64,000 nt of DNA from NCBI GenBank assembly GCA_958403905.1, contig CATXZD010000010.1, positions 1 through 64,000 on the forward strand, given 5' to 3'. Within the stretch, counting starts at the first letter, position 1. Every line of letters starts with the position of its first letter. Below, in pieces: positions 43,201-51,707 of the stretch. The notes beneath the pieces are model-generated. The model was not told the DNA's origin and ran no database searches. It saw only the letters and a program-made list of their open reading frames with translations. The translations under genes and the position numbers were made by a program. The stretch comes from an uncultured Ruminococcus sp. Its GTDB lineage: Bacteria > Bacillota > Clostridia > Oscillospirales > Acutalibacteraceae.

Positions 43201-43690
43201 CGATATGTATTTAAAACTGCTCGGCGAGGCTGTAAGCGAACAACGCGGAGAAAGTCCCGAAACAAAAGACCTTGACTGCCTTATCGACATTTCCGTTGAC
43301 GCGCACATTCCCGAAAGCTATGTTGAAAGCCTTACGCTGCGGCTTGACGTTTACCGCAGAATTGCAGACATAAGAAACACGGACGACAGCAACGACGTAA
43401 AAGACGAGCTTCGTGACCGTTTCGGAGAAATTCCTCAGTCAGTGCAGGGACTTATTGACATAGCGCTTGTCAGAAACAAAGCAAACTCAATGGGAATTTA
43501 CGAAATAAGGCAAAACGAGAACTCACTTCTGCTCTATGTAAGAGAAATCAAATCTCCCGAGGTTGCCGATTTGCTTATAGCGCTCAACGGTAAAGCAAAA
43601 CTTTGCGCAGGCGCAAAGCCTTATCTTGCAGTAGGATGCAAAGAGGGAGCCTCTTCCCTTAATATGCTGAAAAAAATATTTAAAATATAG
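40232..43690 (+). CDS. mfd: Transcription-repair coupling factor Mfd
   Basis: 1152-aa DNA translocase that removes stalled RNA polymerase and recruits UvrA. The N-terminal UvrB-like module has FLDFQSKSHEYEHARLKVLLKL and FSQRGGILDFF. The RNAP-interaction domain follows (LSAGDYVVHSVHGIGIFGGI, about residues 490-510). The RecG-like helicase shows Walker A LLCGDVGFGKTEVALRAAF, IIDEEQRFGVAQKERFK and LSATPIPRTLNMA, and the TRG and C-terminal D7 domains are present. Full length. It follows pth by 20 nt. Confidence 0.97.
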   Translation: MTDKMNFLVDILKNSTAFKSLLSSAKTGKSLCVSGLSTINKANVIYALCRLKGVTAFCVASDEKEAQTLCNDLCSMGLKACVYPVRDYNFLDFQSKSHEYEHARLKVLLKLIENDCDVVISCIDAASQLTVPKKVLEESAIEFEEGKEISLEKAVRSLTLLGYERFDAVDGNGQFSQRGGILDFFMPDSDHPVRAEFWGDEITDLSYFDIETQRRFKKAGKIKLTPSTEIIIEDKNALADKIVHKANLLRSKNSAKAKEKLLSEAELIRNGAQISNADKFIGQIYDKPECLFDYFSRDTLFFTSEFGNISDRGKAMDFQNSEALKQGFEDGVLCRGFDRFTLTFNECIDIFNAHGTIVLENFVHGSIPIKLADIISFSSKQLNRWNGSYKQLSEDLNGLFTSQSRGVILAGTDRSAKNLCDSLRNDGFPAQLCDTLDNAKAGTIYVLTGALSAGFEFPGEKFFLITYGQTAYAPEKKKRKKAKNGQEIYSLSELSAGDYVVHSVHGIGIFGGIRKIDTHGITKDYIKIDYAKGDVLYVPVTQLDMVAKYIGPRENSSVKLNRLGSQEWQKAKARVKTSVKDIAKELIALYSARMKAKGYAFSVDNEWQRDFEASFEYEETPDQLRCCDEIKRDMERTAPMDRLLCGDVGFGKTEVALRAAFKCVADSKQCALLCPTTILAWQHYQTVTKRFEGYPIRVELLSRFRTPKQQKEILKKLSRGEIDMIVGTHRLVQKDVEFRDLGLAIIDEEQRFGVAQKERFKELCKNVDVLTLSATPIPRTLNMAMSGLRDMSVIEEAPQNRQPVQTYVLEHDDAVINEAIRRELRRGGQVFYLHNNVETIESKASKILEAVPEAKIAIGHGKMKENELSEVWRKMLEQEVDVLVCTTIIETGVDLPNANTLIIENADCMGLSQLHQLRGRVGRSSRRAYAYFTFRRSKVLTEIQQKRLAAIREFTEFGSGFKIAMRDLELRGAGNIMGAQQHGHMESVGYDMYLKLLGEAVSEQRGESPETKDLDCLIDISVDAHIPESYVESLTLRLDVYRRIADIRNTDDSNDVKDELRDRFGEIPQSVQGLIDIALVRNKANSMGIYEIRQNENSLLLYVREIKSPEVADLLIALNGKAKLCAGAKPYLAVGCKEGASSLNMLKKIFKI

Positions 43691-43762
43691 AGTCTGACAA
43701 GCAAATTTCCAATAATTTTCGGCTTTATTTCAAATTTTTTTCGATAAATTTTCAATAAAATA

Positions 43763-43791
43763 TAGACAATGACAATTTTTTTATGTATAAT
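43763..43791 (+). promoter_or_regulatory. Promoter of the PrsA-like gene
   Basis: TAGACA (43763-43768), 17-nt spacer, TATAAT (43786-43791). The leader downstream carries a GCATAC/GTATGC inverted repeat near 43803-43830. Confidence 0.5.
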
Positions 43792-43865
43792 CATAAAGTA
43801 CGCATACTGTAAAAGTGTTTCCCGTATGCATAATGCTATATTTTCAATAAGGACGGTATACTAAT

Positions 43866-45053
43866 ATGAAACCAAATGTAAAAATCGGTTCATTCTTAAT
43901 GGCAGTTATAATGATTTTTTCTGTTTTAATTGTTGCGGGATGTACTCCGGTAAGTCTTAATAAGGAATGGTCATACAAAACTAATGACAAAGAGCTTGCT
44001 ATCGGTGTTTATATTTATTCACTTGACACTGCCTATAACCAGGCAAAATCATACGCTGAGAAGCTTGACGATTATGACGAAACAAAGGACAGCTGGCTTG
44101 AAATGGAAATTACCGACGATGACGGTAATAAGGAAGTTGCAAGCAAGTGGATTAAGGAACAGGCAAAGCTTATGTGTTTAAGCTACCTGGTTATGGACGA
44201 GCAGATAAAAAAAGAGAATGTTGAAGTTTCAAAAGACATGATCGCTTCTGCTGACGAGCAGGCTGAAACCTACTGGAATGTAGGTCAGTACGCTGACTAT
44301 GGCTACATTATGCCTATGAAGGACGACTTAGAACCTTACGGTATTTCTCTTGAAAGTTTCCGTTACTGCTCAACAGAGTACAGCGTTAAGTATCAGGCTC
44401 TCTTTGACAAGCTCTACAAAGAAGGCGGCTCAAAGGAAGTTACAAACGAAGAACTTACAAAGTATTTTAACGATAATTACACCGACTACAGTTACTTTAC
44501 TGTAAACCTCTACACAGCTTCAACAGACGAAGCAGGACAGTCAACCAACGTTGCAATGTCAGACAAGGAAGCCAAAAAAATTACCGATGAGATTGACGGC
44601 TACGTTAAGGACATTAACAACGGTAAATCATACGACGATGTTATTGAAGCTTATAAGAAAGCAAACAACATCGATTCAGACCCTGCAACATCAAACACCG
44701 AGAATTTGGAGAACAGCTCTCTCGGTGATGAAGTTAAGAAAGCGCTTGAAAAGCTTGACAACAACAAGGCAACTGCCGTAAAGGTAGGTAGCGGCAATTC
44801 TGCAGTTTACTACTTTGTTTATAAGAAAAATATTAAAGACGCTGCAAAGGATTACCTTGCAAATGAAACTAACAGCTCAAACGTGCTTTATGCAATGAAG
44901 AGCGAAGAGTTTGACAAATACATTAAAGACCTTACCAAAAAGCTTGACTACGAAGAAAACACTTCGGTAATTAATAAATATGAACCCAAAATGTTCTTCG
45001 TTCCAGTTGAGCCTACTACAGCAGCAGCCGAAAACACAACAAGCGCTCAGTAA
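43866..45053 (+). CDS. PrsA/SurA-like foldase lipoprotein
   Basis: 395-aa lipoprotein (signal core then lipobox VAGC, Cys about residue 26). Residues about 60-190 are a helical SurA-N-like chaperone domain. Residues about 205-335 follow the parvulin pattern (YFTVNLYTASTDEAG, AKKITDEIDGYVKDINNGKSYDDVIEAY, SSLGDEVKKALEKLDNNKATAV, AVYYFVYKKN), but the signature His of the first strand is not evident, so isomerase activity is doubtful. Likely aids folding of exported proteins outside the membrane. The position after mfd is the usual one for Firmicutes foldases. A Thr/Ala-rich tail ends the protein. Confidence 0.78.
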   Translation: MKPNVKIGSFLMAVIMIFSVLIVAGCTPVSLNKEWSYKTNDKELAIGVYIYSLDTAYNQAKSYAEKLDDYDETKDSWLEMEITDDDGNKEVASKWIKEQAKLMCLSYLVMDEQIKKENVEVSKDMIASADEQAETYWNVGQYADYGYIMPMKDDLEPYGISLESFRYCSTEYSVKYQALFDKLYKEGGSKEVTNEELTKYFNDNYTDYSYFTVNLYTASTDEAGQSTNVAMSDKEAKKITDEIDGYVKDINNGKSYDDVIEAYKKANNIDSDPATSNTENLENSSLGDEVKKALEKLDNNKATAVKVGSGNSAVYYFVYKKNIKDAAKDYLANETNSSNVLYAMKSEEFDKYIKDLTKKLDYEENTSVINKYEPKMFFVPVEPTTAAAENTTSAQ

Positions 45054-45086
45054 ATCCGAAACAACATTTCGGAGAAAGGAGTTTGT

Positions 45087-45929
45087 ATGAATCTGCGACA
45101 TAAACTTATTACAGCTCTGTTATCAATTGTTCTATGTATTTCAATAGTCACAATTACTGCTTATGCGGTTGATTTGAACGGTGACGGAATTGACGATGAA
45201 GTGGCTACCAACCCACCGGAAGTTGTCGAAACTGAGCCGCCGTATGTTGAACCCGAAACAGAACCTCCATATGTTGAGCCCGAAACGGACGCTCCGTATG
45301 TTGAGCCTGAAACAGACGCTCCGTATGTTGAACCTGACGACCCCTATTACAATTCAAGCAGCAGCGAAATAAACTATGACAGTGACAACGGCGGCGAAAG
45401 CTCTGAATTCTATGTTGGCGGCGGTCAAAGCTATGTTCCCCCTGCAAGCACTGCTCCGTCAGCACCGCTTTATAACTCAAACCGCAAAATAGACGACAGC
45501 GTTCTGTCAAACAATGACTGGAAGTATATTTCGGCAAATCTGAAAAACGCAGGGCAAGGCAACAGCAACGATTCTGACGACTTCGGTTTTATCAAAAACA
45601 ACGACAGTCTCAGCGACAACGGCGATTGGATGCTCTACACAGGAATTGCTTGTCTTGCACTCAGTGCAGCAGGAATTGCTTATGTAATAATTTCATCCGT
45701 CAGCAAACGCAAAAAGCTTTCAGACGGTTTTAACCGCAGTCAGTACGCCTACGCAGGTGCTGAAAACGGAAGATACCGTTCATCAATTGACTATGATGAC
45801 GGTTACAAAAATGAAAAGACCGGTAAAATGAGGGCTTACAAGAGCAGTAAATATGATACTGCCGATATTAAGCTTCCGAAATCATCAAACGGCACCCGAT
45901 ATAAAAACGGCGGAAAACGCTACAAATAA
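45087..45929 (+). CDS. Exported repeat protein with PYVEP repeats and a C-terminal membrane helix
   Basis: 280 aa. A signal peptide (about 1-30) is followed by DLNGDGIDDE, an EF-hand/dockerin-like Asp-rich loop. Then come four 9-residue repeats with the PYVEP core, a Ser/Asn-rich stretch, a membrane helix at about residues 186-208 and a basic, Tyr-rich cytoplasmic tail. The repeats are acidic and Pro-rich and probably extended. No enzymatic domain is seen. It is 33 nt downstream of the PrsA-like gene with GGAG before the ATG, so likely co-transcribed. Confidence 0.72.
   Translation: MNLRHKLITALLSIVLCISIVTITAYAVDLNGDGIDDEVATNPPEVVETEPPYVEPETEPPYVEPETDAPYVEPETDAPYVEPDDPYYNSSSSEINYDSDNGGESSEFYVGGGQSYVPPASTAPSAPLYNSNRKIDDSVLSNNDWKYISANLKNAGQGNSNDSDDFGFIKNNDSLSDNGDWMLYTGIACLALSAAGIAYVIISSVSKRKKLSDGFNRSQYAYAGAENGRYRSSIDYDDGYKNEKTGKMRAYKSSKYDTADIKLPKSSNGTRYKNGGKRYK
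45231..45338 (+). repeat. Tandem 27-bp repeats (four units) inside the coding sequence
   Basis: Four in-frame 27-bp units encoding 9 residues each with the core PYVEP; units 3 and 4 (TDAPYVEPE) are the closest. Copy number is likely variable by slippage. Confidence 0.85.
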
Positions 45930-45941
45930 ATATTGAGTTTT

Positions 45942-45980
45942 AAACAGCCCTTATCATCTAATGGTATGGGCTGTTATTGT
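45942..45980 (+). terminator. Terminator after the PYVEP-repeat gene
   Basis: AACAGCCC / GGGCTGTT stem with a 17-nt loop, followed by ATTGTTG. The rest of the 369-bp gap 45930-46298 is AT-rich with one clear promoter (46211-46240) and a GATAAATTTATC palindrome at about 46252-46263 that might be an operator. Confidence 0.55.
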
Positions 45981-46210
45981 TGTAAACTTACACAATGCAT
46001 ATTACAGTAAATTCGCATCATAGACGCCAAAATACCATCCACGCTCTGCATACTCCTAATTTATACATTCAGATAACCGGGTTATGGTTGAAATTCAGAT
46101 CATATAACAAACTAAAAAAACGATTTTTGTAACTTTTAACACAATAAAAACGTAATCTTTTTGTAATTATTATATAACCCGATAAAAGTATAAAAAAAGC
46201 CAAAAAAACA

Positions 46211-46240
46211 TTGACAATTATTTAACAAAGATGATAGAAT
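46211..46240 (+). promoter_or_regulatory. Promoter of the LRR lipoprotein gene
   Basis: TTGACA (46211-46216), 18-nt spacer, TAGAAT (46235-46240), about 60 nt before the ATG. The palindrome GATAAATTTATC follows in the leader. Confidence 0.55.
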
Positions 46241-46298
46241 GTTATTAGTCGAGATAAATTTATCGATAAATTTAAAGTTTTGAAAGGATTCTTCGAAG

Positions 46299-47012
46299 AT
46301 GAAAAAAATATTATGTGCATTGCTTGCCTGCATGCTTTGTGCGTCTGTTTCAATCGGATTTTCCGGATGCGGATGTTCAAACACCAAAAGTCAGGAACCC
46401 GGCTATAAAGTTACGGCAACCGAACCTGATCTTACTAACGATGAGTTTGGTTTCTTCATTCTTAACAAGGATGAAGTTATGATTACAAGATACACCGGTT
46501 CAAGCAAGGATGTAAAAATCCCCGAAACCTACAATGATTACAAGGTTACAGTTCTCGGTCGCAGCTTGTTCAACGGCGCGGATGTTTCAAGCGTTGAAAT
46601 CCCCGATTCGGTAAAAGAAATTCAGGACTATGCTTTTTCGAGCAACAGAAACCTTAAAAGCGTAAAACTTCCGAAGAATCTTGTAACTATCGGCACAAAC
46701 GCATTTTTTAACTGTTCTTCGCTTGAGTCAATTGAGCTTCCTGCTTCGCTAAAAGAAATCGACGTTTTCGCTTTCTCTGCATCAGGACTAAAGAGCGTTA
46801 CAATTCCCGAAAGCAAAACACTCACACAGCTTAGCGAGTTTGTTTTCTATCAGTGCCAGCAGCTTACAGAGGTTACGCTTCCCTCAACAATTACAAGCAT
46901 TGCAGACAACACTTTTGCTGATTGTCCTAACAAAATAACAATCAAAGCACCAAAGAATTCGTATGCAAGTAGCTATGCAAAAACAAATAAGTTTGACTTC
47001 AAAGAAGTATAA
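46299..47012 (+). CDS. BspA-type leucine-rich-repeat lipoprotein
   Basis: 237 aa. A lipoprotein signal peptide has the lipobox FSGC (Cys about residue 24). After a short linker come five or six LRR_5/BspA repeats (for example VKEIQDYAFSSNRNLKSVKLPKN and the ISLPASLKEIDVFAFS type). The C-terminus NSYASSYAKTNKFDF is the usual end of these solenoids. Surface binding role is inferred from the family. Shares its repeat class with the larger protein at 57308. Confidence 0.88.
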   Translation: MKKILCALLACMLCASVSIGFSGCGCSNTKSQEPGYKVTATEPDLTNDEFGFFILNKDEVMITRYTGSSKDVKIPETYNDYKVTVLGRSLFNGADVSSVEIPDSVKEIQDYAFSSNRNLKSVKLPKNLVTIGTNAFFNCSSLESIELPASLKEIDVFAFSASGLKSVTIPESKTLTQLSEFVFYQCQQLTEVTLPSTITSIADNTFADCPNKITIKAPKNSYASSYAKTNKFDFKEV

Positions 47013-47085
47013 AATATTAATTAATACGATATCATTTTCAGCTTTGCTGAATCTAATATAATTTGCAAGATAAGAGGTAGATTTA

Positions 47086-49707
47086 ATGAGTACAAAAGAG
47101 TATCCGATTGTAGAAAACACAGAGTCTTTTGAGGCTGCTCTCGCAAGAGTAAAAGAGGCTCAGAGAATTTTCGCAACCTATACACAGGAACAGGTTGACA
47201 AGATTTTTCTTGCAGCCGCAACAGCAGCAAACAAAATGAGAATTCCGCTTGCTAAAATGGCCGTTGAAGAAACCGGCATGGGCATTGCAGAAGACAAGGT
47301 AATCAAAAATCACTTTGCTTCAGAATACATTTACAACGCTTACAAAGATGTAAAAACCTGCGGAGTTCTTGAGGAGGATAAAGCTTTCGGCATAAAGAAG
47401 ATTGCCGAGCCTATCGGCGTTATCGCAGCTGTAATTCCCACAACAAACCCAACATCTACAGCTATCTTTAAGACACTCGTTTGTCTTAAAACACGTAACG
47501 GTATTATCATCAGCCCTCACCCCCGTGCAAAGAAGAGCACAATTGAAGCTGCAAAGGTAGTTCTTGAAGCTGCCGTAGCTGCAGGTGCACCTGAGGGTAT
47601 CATCAGCTGGATTGATATTCCTTCTCTTGAACTTACAAATATGCTTATGCAGGAAGCTGACTGCATTCTCGCAACAGGCGGCCCCGGCATGGTTAAGGCA
47701 GCTTATTCATCAGGTAAACCGGCACTCGGCGTTGGCGCAGGTAACACACCCGCTATTATTGATGAAACTGCTGACATTCTTCTTGCGGTTAACTCAATTA
47801 TTCATTCAAAGACATTTGATAACGGTATGATTTGTGCTTCCGAGCAGTCAGTTATCGTTGAAAAGAAGATTTACAACAAGGTTAAAAAGGAGTTTAAGGC
47901 ACGCGGTTGCTACTTCCTTAACGATGAAGAAACCGAAAAGGTTAGAAAGACTATCATCATCAACGGCGCACTCAACGCTAAAATCGTTGGTCAGAAGCCC
48001 GTTACAATCGCTGCTCTTGCAGGCGTAACAGTTCCCGAAGAAACAAAGATTCTTATCGGTGAAGTTGAGTCTGTTGACATCAGCGAAGAATTTGCTCACG
48101 AAAAGCTCTCCCCCGTACTTGCAATGTACAAAGCAGAAAACTTTGAGGACGCTGTTGCTAAGGCTGAACAACTCGTTGCTGACGGCGGTTACGGCCACAC
48201 ATCTTCACTCTATGTTGACGCTGTAAATGAAAAAGAAAAGATTGACGAGTTTGCTTCTCGTATGAAAACCTGCCGTATTCTCGTTAATACTCCCTCTTCA
48301 CAGGGCGGTATCGGTGACCTCTACAACTTCAAGCTTACTCCTTCACTTACACTCGGCTGCGGCTCATGGGGCGGCAACTCTGTATCAGAAAACGTTGGCT
48401 GTAAGCACCTTATCAATATCAAGACAGTAGCCGAGAGGAGAGAAAATATGCTTTGGTTCAGAGCACCTGAAAAGGTATATATGAAGAAGGGCTGTATGCC
48501 TGTAGCTCTTCAGGAACTTAAGGACGTTATGGGCAAGAAGAGAGCCTTCATCGTAACAGACTCCTTCCTTTACAAGAACGGCTACACAAAGCCGATTACA
48601 GATAAGCTTGATGAAATGGGCATTGTTCACACAACATTTGCTGACGTTGAGCCCGACCCGTCACTTCTTTCTGCACAGAAGGGTGCAGAGGCTATGCGCA
48701 AGTTTGAGCCTGACGTAATTATCGCACTCGGCGGTGGTTCTGCAATGGACGCAGGTAAAATTATGTGGGTTCTCTATGAGCATCCCGAAGCTGACTTTAT
48801 GGATATGGCTATGCGTTTCTGCGATATCCGTAAGAGAGTTTATACATTCCCGAAGATGGGCGAAAAGGCTTATTTCATCGCTGTTCCTACTTCATCAGGT
48901 ACAGGTTCCGAGGTTACTCCCTTCGCAGTTATCACAGACCAGAACACAGGCGTTAAGTATCCTCTTGCTGACTACCAGCTTATGCCTAATATGGCAATCG
49001 TAGACGCTGACAATATGATGAGCGGTCCTAAGGGACTTACAGCAGCATCGGGTATCGACGCTGTTACTCACGCACTTGAGGCTTATGCTTCAATGATGGC
49101 TACAGACTTCACCGACGGTCTTGCACTTCGTGCACTTGAAGTAATCTTTAAGTATCTTCCTGCTTGCTATGACAACGGTATGAACGAGCCTGTTGCTCGT
49201 GAAAAGGTTGCTCACGGCGCTACAATGGCAGGTATGGCTTTTGCTAATGCATTCCTCGGTGTATGTCACTCAATGGCTCATAAACTCGGCGCATTCCATC
49301 ACCTTCCCCACGGTATTGCAAACGCACTTATGATTGAGCAGGTTATCCGCTTCAACTCTGTTGAAACTCCTGCAAAGATGGGTACATTCCCGCAGTATGA
49401 CCACCCGAAGACCCAGGCTCGTTATGCTGAAGTTGCAAAGCACCTCGGTCTTGAGGGCAAGAATGACGCTGAAAGCGTTGAGAACCTTATCAAGGCTATC
49501 AACGACCTTAAGGCTAGAGTCGGCGTCAAGAACTCCATTCAGGAATACGGCATTGACGAAACAGACTTCCTCAACAGACTTGACGATATGGTTGAGCAGG
49601 CATTCGATGACCAGTGCACAGGCGCTAACCCGAGATATCCGCTCTTCAAGGAAATCAAGCAGATGTACCTTAATGCTTACTACGGCAACAACAGCGAAAC
49701 AGTTTAA
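47086..49707 (+). CDS. adhE: Bifunctional acetaldehyde-CoA/alcohol dehydrogenase
   Basis: Reduces acetyl-CoA to ethanol in two NADH steps, regenerating NAD+ in fermentation. Residues about 1-440 are the CoA-acylating aldehyde dehydrogenase (VGAGNTPAIID, catalytic Cys in FDNGMICASEQS). Residues about 455-873 are the iron-dependent alcohol dehydrogenase (IALGGGSAMDAGK, GTGSEVTPFAVI, and the metal-binding HSMAHKLGAFHHLPHGIAN). At 873 aa it is the full AdhE spirosome-forming type. Codon choice is strongly biased, fitting very high expression. It has its own terminator at 49739. Confidence 0.98.
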   Translation: MSTKEYPIVENTESFEAALARVKEAQRIFATYTQEQVDKIFLAAATAANKMRIPLAKMAVEETGMGIAEDKVIKNHFASEYIYNAYKDVKTCGVLEEDKAFGIKKIAEPIGVIAAVIPTTNPTSTAIFKTLVCLKTRNGIIISPHPRAKKSTIEAAKVVLEAAVAAGAPEGIISWIDIPSLELTNMLMQEADCILATGGPGMVKAAYSSGKPALGVGAGNTPAIIDETADILLAVNSIIHSKTFDNGMICASEQSVIVEKKIYNKVKKEFKARGCYFLNDEETEKVRKTIIINGALNAKIVGQKPVTIAALAGVTVPEETKILIGEVESVDISEEFAHEKLSPVLAMYKAENFEDAVAKAEQLVADGGYGHTSSLYVDAVNEKEKIDEFASRMKTCRILVNTPSSQGGIGDLYNFKLTPSLTLGCGSWGGNSVSENVGCKHLINIKTVAERRENMLWFRAPEKVYMKKGCMPVALQELKDVMGKKRAFIVTDSFLYKNGYTKPITDKLDEMGIVHTTFADVEPDPSLLSAQKGAEAMRKFEPDVIIALGGGSAMDAGKIMWVLYEHPEADFMDMAMRFCDIRKRVYTFPKMGEKAYFIAVPTSSGTGSEVTPFAVITDQNTGVKYPLADYQLMPNMAIVDADNMMSGPKGLTAASGIDAVTHALEAYASMMATDFTDGLALRALEVIFKYLPACYDNGMNEPVAREKVAHGATMAGMAFANAFLGVCHSMAHKLGAFHHLPHGIANALMIEQVIRFNSVETPAKMGTFPQYDHPKTQARYAEVAKHLGLEGKNDAESVENLIKAINDLKARVGVKNSIQEYGIDETDFLNRLDDMVEQAFDDQCTGANPRYPLFKEIKQMYLNAYYGNNSETV

Positions 49708-49738
49708 TTTTCGCAAAATTTGTATAGAGTATAAATTT

Positions 49739-49769
49739 AGCCGTCGGCAGTCAATGCCGACGGCTTTTT
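49739..49769 (+). terminator. adhE terminator
   Basis: Eleven-bp perfect stem AGCCGTCGGCA / TGCCGACGGCT with a 5-nt loop and a T5 run. Confidence 0.92.
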
Positions 49770-49888
49770 GAGCTTTAAATTTTATTTTAAGTATTCTATT
49801 TCTCTATTAAGTTACATTTTAAAATATTAAGGAAAAGACATTTCGGCATATATAATCCAAATTATATTTAAAGTTTTAAGTAATTTGA

Positions 49889-49917
49889 TTGACAAATTAT
49901 TGTTTTTGTGTTAAAAT
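49889..49917 (+). promoter_or_regulatory. Promoter of the secreted peptidase-like gene
   Basis: TTGACA (49889-49894), exactly 17 nt, TAAAAT (49912-49917), 23 nt before the ATG at 49941. Confidence 0.65.
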
Positions 49918-49940
49918 ATCACCAAGAAAGGGATGATCAT

Positions 49941-51146
49941 ATGAAAAAAATAATTTCAATATTTCTTACTCTAGTATTTATTTTATTAGCTTCTACACAA
50001 TTAGTTAGCGCAGAAAGCTTCACTTCAAGCAATTTAGACAGTTTTTTAAATTCAAATGAATTAACTGAAGAAATATCCGCCGATATTGCGCTTAATCACA
50101 TGCGAGATATTCTTGATGATAAAAGTATTGAAATTTCAAATATTGAAAAACTTTTTGATCTCGAAAATAATGTAACTGGCTATTGCATTTCTTTTGATAA
50201 GGTATATAATAATACTGTTACACCATCTGGTTATGTTCTAATAAGTAAACTTGAAAAAGAAAATCCTATTGTAGAGTTTAGTACAGAAGGTGAAGGTATC
50301 GAAAATACTCTCACAACCTTTACTGAAAATTCAATAAATCAAAATACTTGTAGCATTACAAATAAGATTTACTTTCTTGGATCCGGGAAAATATACTCTG
50401 AATATATTGAAAATGGGAAACAAAAACTTTTTGATCCTAATCAAAAAATTACTTTCCTCAAATCATCATATTTAAGTACATCAAGATCAATAATTCGAGA
50501 TAAAATTAAATCCTTATTAAATACTCAAAATATAAAAATAAACGACTTTAATAACACATGTAAATCAACAATTGGGGGTGGAATGACCAATGAACCTACA
50601 GGTGGAGTGAACAAAAGAAGTAACCGTATTCCAGGAATAAATGTTTCTCTCTTTAAAAAAATGAATGAGCTAAGTTCTGGCGGAGTTTGTTCACCAACGG
50701 CGGCAACTAACCTAATGATATATTATAAGAATGCAAAGAAAAAAAGCAAAATTCTTATTGATAATAGTACTCAAAAGACTTTTAATAAATTTTATTCTCT
50801 CATGAAAACGAGTAAAAACAGTGGAACTTTGTGCAAAAATATAGCTCCGGCATATAAATCATATATAAAAAGCAGAGGTTACACGAGCGGAGTTAAGGTT
50901 GATTCATATTTTTTTAACTTTTGGTCGGATTTCACAAGAGATGTTAATGCCGGCATACCTATCCATACCGATCTACAAGCAGATGATGGAGGTCATTCTG
51001 TTGTCACAGTAGGTTGGTACATAAAACGATACGGTAAGAAGGATTACAAATATCTACAAGTCATCAATGGATGGACAAGAAATATTCAATATGTTTCCTT
51101 TAACGGTTACTATAAAAGTATATCTGGCATTGCTGTAAAAATATAA
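49941..51146 (+). CDS. Secreted papain-like cysteine peptidase (C39/C10-like)
   Basis: About 401 aa from ATG 49941 (AAAGGGATGATCAT upstream; the frame is open to 49908). A signal peptide (KKIISIFLTLVFILLAS, cut near LVSA) is followed by a roughly 200-residue pro-like region and a C-terminal catalytic domain. GGVCSPTAATNLMIYY gives a candidate nucleophile Cys, GGHSVVTVGWY the His and VINGW the Asn/Asp, in the papain-like order. An Asn/Gln-rich, AT-rich composition unlike its neighbours suggests acquisition. Substrate unknown; could be a bacteriocin-processing, virulence-like or nutritional protease. The small partner gene follows after 11 nt. Confidence 0.72.
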   Translation: MKKIISIFLTLVFILLASTQLVSAESFTSSNLDSFLNSNELTEEISADIALNHMRDILDDKSIEISNIEKLFDLENNVTGYCISFDKVYNNTVTPSGYVLISKLEKENPIVEFSTEGEGIENTLTTFTENSINQNTCSITNKIYFLGSGKIYSEYIENGKQKLFDPNQKITFLKSSYLSTSRSIIRDKIKSLLNTQNIKINDFNNTCKSTIGGGMTNEPTGGVNKRSNRIPGINVSLFKKMNELSSGGVCSPTAATNLMIYYKNAKKKSKILIDNSTQKTFNKFYSLMKTSKNSGTLCKNIAPAYKSYIKSRGYTSGVKVDSYFFNFWSDFTRDVNAGIPIHTDLQADDGGHSVVTVGWYIKRYGKKDYKYLQVINGWTRNIQYVSFNGYYKSISGIAVKI

Positions 51147-51157
51147 GGAAGTATCAT

Positions 51158-51607
51158 ATGAATAAAACAAATATAATTATAGTCATTTTATCCATAATTT
51201 TAATATTCTCAGTTTTCTTCCAAATTTGTACTTCATACACACGCTATGTTCCTATTTGTGAACTGAATTCAAAATTCGAACTTTTTTCAAGTTCCGACTG
51301 TACCAAAATAAATTTTGAATATACAGATAACAATACAGGAAAAGTTGATAAGTTTGCAATAACCGATACAAAAGAAATTGATTCATTCAATGAACATATT
51401 TTGAATACATTTTGTAAAAAATCTTATTTTGACGCAAAAACTGGCTGTACTGCCGTTACAATTACTTTTGAGTTTGAAAACCTTGATTCAAAAAGTAATT
51501 TTATAATTACAACACTTTCAGACGGCAAAATAAAAATAGATAATACGTGTTACAAGACAAATAATCTTATCGGTATGTATGTAATAGAAGTTTTAAAAAA
51601 CAAATGA
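51158..51607 (+). CDS. Small membrane-anchored protein, partner of the peptidase-like gene
   Basis: 149 aa with one N-terminal hydrophobic helix (NIIIVILSIILIFSVFFQI) and a beta-rich exported domain (about 125 residues) with three scattered Cys. No family recognised. It follows the peptidase gene by 11 nt with AGGAAGTATC as ribosome site and the same AT-rich base use, so it probably moves and acts with it. An inhibitor or immunity role is conceivable but unsupported. Confidence 0.65.
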   Translation: MNKTNIIIVILSIILIFSVFFQICTSYTRYVPICELNSKFELFSSSDCTKINFEYTDNNTGKVDKFAITDTKEIDSFNEHILNTFCKKSYFDAKTGCTAVTITFEFENLDSKSNFIITTLSDGKIKIDNTCYKTNNLIGMYVIEVLKNK

Positions 51608-51649
51608 TATATTTAAAAAGCTAAATTTTACTTGTAATTAATACAAAAT

Positions 51650-51690
51650 AAGCGTTCATCGTTATATTTTCGATGAACGCTTTTCTTTTG
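51650..51690. terminator. Bidirectional terminator between the peptidase unit and the antiporter
   Basis: Twelve-bp stem AAGCGTTCATCG / CGATGAACGCTT, followed by TTTTCTTTT on the plus strand and A-rich (T-rich on minus) sequence on the other side. It serves the convergent genes 51158 and 51708. Confidence 0.85.
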
Positions 51691-51707
51691 TCATTTTTAT
51701 CAATAAT

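Noticed and set aside
45231..45338. Possible CRISPR or minisatellite array
   Set aside because: The 27-bp units are contiguous without spacers and are in frame inside a coding gene.
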